From positions 186,001 to 250,000 of the forward strand of contig NZ_JAFBDU010000006.1 in NCBI RefSeq assembly GCF_016908395.1: 64,000 nt of DNA. Reading direction: 5' to 3'. Position 1 is the stretch's first letter, and every line of letters starts with the position of its first letter. Origin of the DNA: Metabacillus crassostreae. Lineage in GTDB: Bacteria > Bacillota > Bacilli > Bacillales > Bacillaceae. Below the pieces are notes generated by a model that was not told the DNA's origin, made no database searches, and saw only the letters and a program-made list of their open reading frames with translations. This document shows positions 61,167-64,000 of this stretch, piece by piece. The translations under genes were made by a program, and so were the position numbers.

Positions 61167-62075
61167 ATGGATAGATCAAGACTTTATCCACTGTTAGCAT
61201 TAATAATTGGTGTTCTTGCAGTTTCAACATCTGCTATATTTGTTAAGCTAACATCAGCACCGGCACCTGTAATTGCTTTTTATCGTTTATTTTTTTCTAC
61301 TATAATTATAGCGCCATTCTTTTTTGTGAAAAATATAAGAGAAATAAAGCTAATGACGAAAAAAGACTGGTTTTATTCTATAATTGCTGGGGTATTTTTA
61401 GCTTTTCATTTTATTTTATGGTTCGAATCACTTAACTTTACATCTGTTGCAAGTTCTGTTGTTCTTGTAACATTACAGCCTTTGTTTGCCTTTATTGGAA
61501 CGTATTTATTTTTTAAAGAAAAAGTCTCGAAAATAGCAATATTTAGTGGAGTACTTGCTATAAGTGGAAGTGTCATCATAAGCTGGGGTGATTTTAAAAT
61601 AAGCGGGCTAGCTTTACTTGGGGATATTTTGGCGTTAGCAGCGTGTGCAATGATTACAGCTTACTTGTTGTTTGGACAGGGAATCAGGAAGCGTCATTCG
61701 TTAGGTCTTTACACATTCATTGTATATGGAATAAGTTCGATGACATTGCTTTTTTATTGTTTATTACTACAATATCCTCTCGCGCCATATCCGATATCTG
61801 ATTGGTACTATTTCTTATTGCTAGCAATTATACCTACATTATTGGGGCATTCTTTATTTAATTGGTCATTAAAATGGGTAAGTACGAATACTATTTCAAT
61901 TATGATTTTATTCGAGCCAGTAGGAGCCATTGCTCTAGCCTACTATTTACTTGATGAAAAAGTAATTCTTACGCAAATAATAGGAAGCACTGTGATTATG
62001 ATTGGTATTTTGTTATTTTTGCTTGAAAAGCAGATAATGAAACGATCGTCAAAAGCTTTGAAGCCTGCTAGCTAA
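61167..62075 (+). CDS. EamA-family (DMT) transporter
   Basis: A 302-residue protein with ten TM helices in two EamA repeats (about 5-140 and 152-292). GGAGG eight bases before ATG 61167 decides the start. Family marks: STSAIFVKLTSAPAPVIAFYR, VASSVVLVTLQPLFAFIGTYLFFKEKVS and the second-repeat VSTNTISIMILFEPVGAIALAYYLLDEKV. Substrates of such exporters are usually metabolites or amino acids and cannot be told from sequence. Confidence 0.92.
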   Translation: MDRSRLYPLLALIIGVLAVSTSAIFVKLTSAPAPVIAFYRLFFSTIIIAPFFFVKNIREIKLMTKKDWFYSIIAGVFLAFHFILWFESLNFTSVASSVVLVTLQPLFAFIGTYLFFKEKVSKIAIFSGVLAISGSVIISWGDFKISGLALLGDILALAACAMITAYLLFGQGIRKRHSLGLYTFIVYGISSMTLLFYCLLLQYPLAPYPISDWYYFLLLAIIPTLLGHSLFNWSLKWVSTNTISIMILFEPVGAIALAYYLLDEKVILTQIIGSTVIMIGILLFLLEKQIMKRSSKALKPAS

Positions 62076-62093
62076 AAGTTTGCAGGCTTATTT
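62061..62093. terminator. Terminator overlapping two converging gene ends
   Basis: AAGCCTGC pairs with GCAGGCTT around the two overlapping stop codons; TATTT follows on the plus strand. Confidence 0.7.
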
Positions 62094-63211
62094 GATGATT
62101 GTTTCTCAGCGTCTTTCACATATAATTTTTGTAATTCTTCTATTGTATAGCCTGTTGCAGTGCTAAATCCTTTTTCAAAATCATTAACCTGTGCTGTTTC
62201 CTCAATAATTGTTTTAATAATAGATTCCCCGAACTCATTCACTATGAACTGAATCGCATAATAGCTTTGAGTGTAAACATCAAAATTATTTAAGCGAAAT
62301 TTCTCCCAATCATTATGTGTAACTAGCTTGTTGAAATCAGCTTCTTCAAATGGGAAATACCTGTGATCAACATTATACATGCCAACATACTCGGCAACTC
62401 CTTCGTGAAACCAAAGGGGAATTCTATAAACGTATAATCCCTGTTCTTTTACAAAAGCTTGAAGTCGATAATGAGTATATTCATGCATAATTGTGCTGCT
62501 AAAATAAAATGACTGTGGCATCTCATCTGAAAGGATGGATGGTAAATCAGTAATTGCGACACCGATTATGTCGTTAGGATCATCAAAATAACCAATTGTT
62601 TGCTTTAATGACGTTTTTTCGTATAGCTCATCAGTTGAAGAATGTAGTATTAAATCAATTTCATTATCATTTATAGGTCCGAAGAGATCTTTTGTCAGTT
62701 GATCAGCTTTATTCAAAACATCTTTAATAATTGGAACCAGCTCTTTTTCATGACTTTGATAATAGATGGTTACATTATTATGGGTAGCTCTTTTTTTATC
62801 TTTTTTCATCTTATTATAATCTGTAGTTGATGTATTGTTTGTTTGAAGGGGAAGTGTGTATAACTCTAATTTTTCTTTAATTGTAAGATTTTGGCCAAAC
62901 TCGGTGGAAATAATCAAATTGACTGAAAAAAAATAAATGGATACAACAAAAGAGATCAAAGTTAGTAATGAAGCAGAAAGTCCACCTGTGATTTCTTTAA
63001 AAAATAAAAATTTGAAATTTCCCCTAGAACGAATCATTCTGTAAATTAAATAACAAAGCAATCCAAATGTACACGCAATCAAGAAGGAGCTAATAAAAAG
63101 ACTAACCTTAATCGAAAAGAGTATATAGAAAAAAAGTGAAATCATAAATATAAATATCATGTAACAAAGAAGTTGAATGATCTTTTTGCAAACCTTTTTT
63201 AAAATGGTCAA
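62072..63211 (-). CDS. Membrane-bound gluzincin metallopeptidase (peptidase MA-like)
   Basis: A 379-residue protein starting at TTG with AGGAGG five bases upstream. Three TM segments fill residues of about 10-105, then an extracellular catalytic domain has the zinc motif HEYTH (in STIMHEYTHYRL) and, about 30 residues later, WFHEGVAEY with the third zinc ligand Glu. This is the peptidase MA/collagenase-like gluzincin layout. It may trim surface or secreted proteins. Its end overlaps the EamA gene stop by four bases. Confidence 0.85.
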   Translation of the reverse strand: MTILKKVCKKIIQLLCYMIFIFMISLFFYILFSIKVSLFISSFLIACTFGLLCYLIYRMIRSRGNFKFLFFKEITGGLSASLLTLISFVVSIYFFSVNLIISTEFGQNLTIKEKLELYTLPLQTNNTSTTDYNKMKKDKKRATHNNVTIYYQSHEKELVPIIKDVLNKADQLTKDLFGPINDNEIDLILHSSTDELYEKTSLKQTIGYFDDPNDIIGVAITDLPSILSDEMPQSFYFSSTIMHEYTHYRLQAFVKEQGLYVYRIPLWFHEGVAEYVGMYNVDHRYFPFEEADFNKLVTHNDWEKFRLNNFDVYTQSYYAIQFIVNEFGESIIKTIIEETAQVNDFEKGFSTATGYTIEELQKLYVKDAEKQSSNKPANF

Positions 63212-63362
63212 AGCATCCTCCTAAAGGTTCTTTTAAATGATATCTATGAAGGATTCACACAAAAAATAACATCATAAAAATTCTTGAATTATAAAAGTAC
63301 GTTTTAATAATAATTGTTACTGCCTAACAACAACTTTTTAGAAAAGAAGTTCTTAATCATAG

Positions 63363-63390
63363 AAAAAACGCTATGCAAAAGCATAGCGCT
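63363..63390 (-). terminator. Terminator of the small membrane-protein gene
   Basis: On the minus strand GCGCTATGC pairs with GCATAGCG(T) around TTTT, followed by TTTTTT. Confidence 0.9.
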
Positions 63391-63392
63391 GG

Positions 63393-63581
63393 TTAAATTT
63401 GTTGATAAAAAATTGATGATAAATGAGCAAAGGTAAACCCTAATGGTATGCTTAAAATAAGTGACAGACCTTGAACTGGACCTTCCTCATTGCTTATTCG
63501 AATTGCTTCCTTATATCCATAGGAAAAATGAAAGATTGATAATGAAAGTGATAATAACATAATTGCATAAGATATACTCAT
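63393..63581 (-). CDS. Small two-TM membrane protein
   Basis: A 62-residue protein; ATG 63581 has GGAGGAG five bases upstream. Two hydrophobic helices (about 3-22 and 37-56) are separated by a charged loop (KEAIRISNEEG). No family recognised; monocistronic with its own terminator. Confidence 0.7.
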   Translation of the reverse strand: MSISYAIMLLSLSLSIFHFSYGYKEAIRISNEEGPVQGLSLILSIPLGFTFAHLSSIFYQQI

Positions 63582-63778
63582 CGTTTCTCCTCCGCTTTTA
63601 TACAATCTAGTTCTTCTATTAGTAAATGCAGAAAGAAGCTAATATATGCTAGTTTTGTAATAAAAGGTAATAAATTATAGAGTAAAAATTTTATTATTAC
63701 AATTCTATTATTTGTAAAATTAAAAGATTATAATTTCTAAGAATATCTATTTATTAACATATTTTGGAGGGGACGTAT

Positions 63779-64000
63779 TTGAAGAAGGTTATTTCGAGTT
63801 TAATTGCTATTTTTATTTTATTTATTGGGAGTATTCCTGCATTTGCAATAGAGAAAGTTGAGTTAGAAGAATATGCTAATAGTATTGGAATAACAATAGA
63901 AGATTTAGAAGATTATCTATCATATGATGGCTACTCGCTTGATGACTTTGTTACATTAGAAGAATTAGTAGATTATGTAGGTGAGCCGGTAACAGCTGAT
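63779..64000 (+). CDS. Processed acidic surface protein, N-terminal part
   Basis: The gene runs off the window end. TTG at 63779 has GGAGGGG six bases upstream. The signal peptide (1-23, cut after AFA) is followed by a strongly acidic repeat region (VELEEYANSIGITIEDLEDY, GYSLDDFVTLEELVDYVGE), as in Bacillus processed acidic surface proteins, which normally end in a sorting or processing signal that lies beyond the window. Confidence 0.75.
   Translation, partial: MKKVISSLIAIFILFIGSIPAFAIEKVELEEYANSIGITIEDLEDYLSYDGYSLDDFVTLEELVDYVGEPVTAD

Overview
The window looks like the chromosome of an AT-rich, endospore-forming member of the Bacillaceae. The evidence is a CotX-type spore coat protein, a set of GerP-like germination proteins, CarD/YdaT/MscS/YfiBC-type genes, strong AAGGAGG ribosome binding sites with frequent TTG and GTG starts, and a Fnr-type TGTGA-N6-TCACA box. 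The species cannot be named from this sequence alone.

Bases 1-11000: the 3' part of a secreted-type GH43 glycosidase, a 10-TM membrane protein, and an anaerobic nitrate block. The block has a divergent ric/scdA di-iron repair gene with a perfect Fnr box upstream. Opposite it is an operon encoding a b-type quinol oxidase-like membrane protein, a NasC-like molybdopterin oxidoreductase, a four-cluster ferredoxin, a Tat-exported Rieske protein, three small proteins and a NarK transporter carrying a C-terminal PAS domain. A nitroreductase and a 42-residue zinc-ribbon protein follow.

Bases 11000-22000: spore-associated genes (CotX, a coiled-coil protein, an Hsp20 protein), an agmatinase-like enzyme in one operon with a complete Ni/Co ECF transporter (MNQO), and a four-gene GerP-like cluster. 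Next come about 1.9 kb of decayed DNA with a DUF2971 relic and a secreted protein made of cell-wall-binding type 2 repeats. A relic of the 3' half of tRNA-Ala lies at 11.2 kb.

Bases 22063-50271: a genomic island of about 28.2 kb inserted in tRNA-Ala(GGC). It is bounded by a 51-bp perfect direct repeat and has a tyrosine integrase just inside the right end. It carries a 1008-residue primase-zinc finger-helicase replicase with repeat clusters around it, but no structural phage genes and no conjugation genes that I can recognise. The rest looks like a defence cargo: a frameshifted short NACHT protein, a HEPN protein, a broken NERD protein, an IS3-interrupted SANT/zinc/nuclease protein, a membrane Mrr nuclease, an HTH-PD-(D/E)XK protein, an EVE-like/HNH endonuclease, and a 1215-residue DUF4062-NACHT-pentapeptide protein. 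Two Xre regulators and several secreted or lipid-anchored proteins, including an Excalibur-tagged nuclease, follow. Between the cargo genes lie three copies of what looks like a small structured RNA (promoter plus terminator hairpins) and five copies of an AGTACACA inverted repeat. These shared non-coding modules around changing cargo are the most unusual thing in the window.

Bases 50272-64000: ordinary Bacillaceae backbone: CarD-family regulator, YdaT, MscS channel, thiamine-binding-type protein, the heterodimeric ABC exporter YfiBC, HemY-type oxidase, a secreted 28-residue-repeat protein, a sortase-anchored GDSL hydrolase, DinB, an EamA transporter, a membrane-bound gluzincin peptidase, and the start of a processed acidic surface protein.
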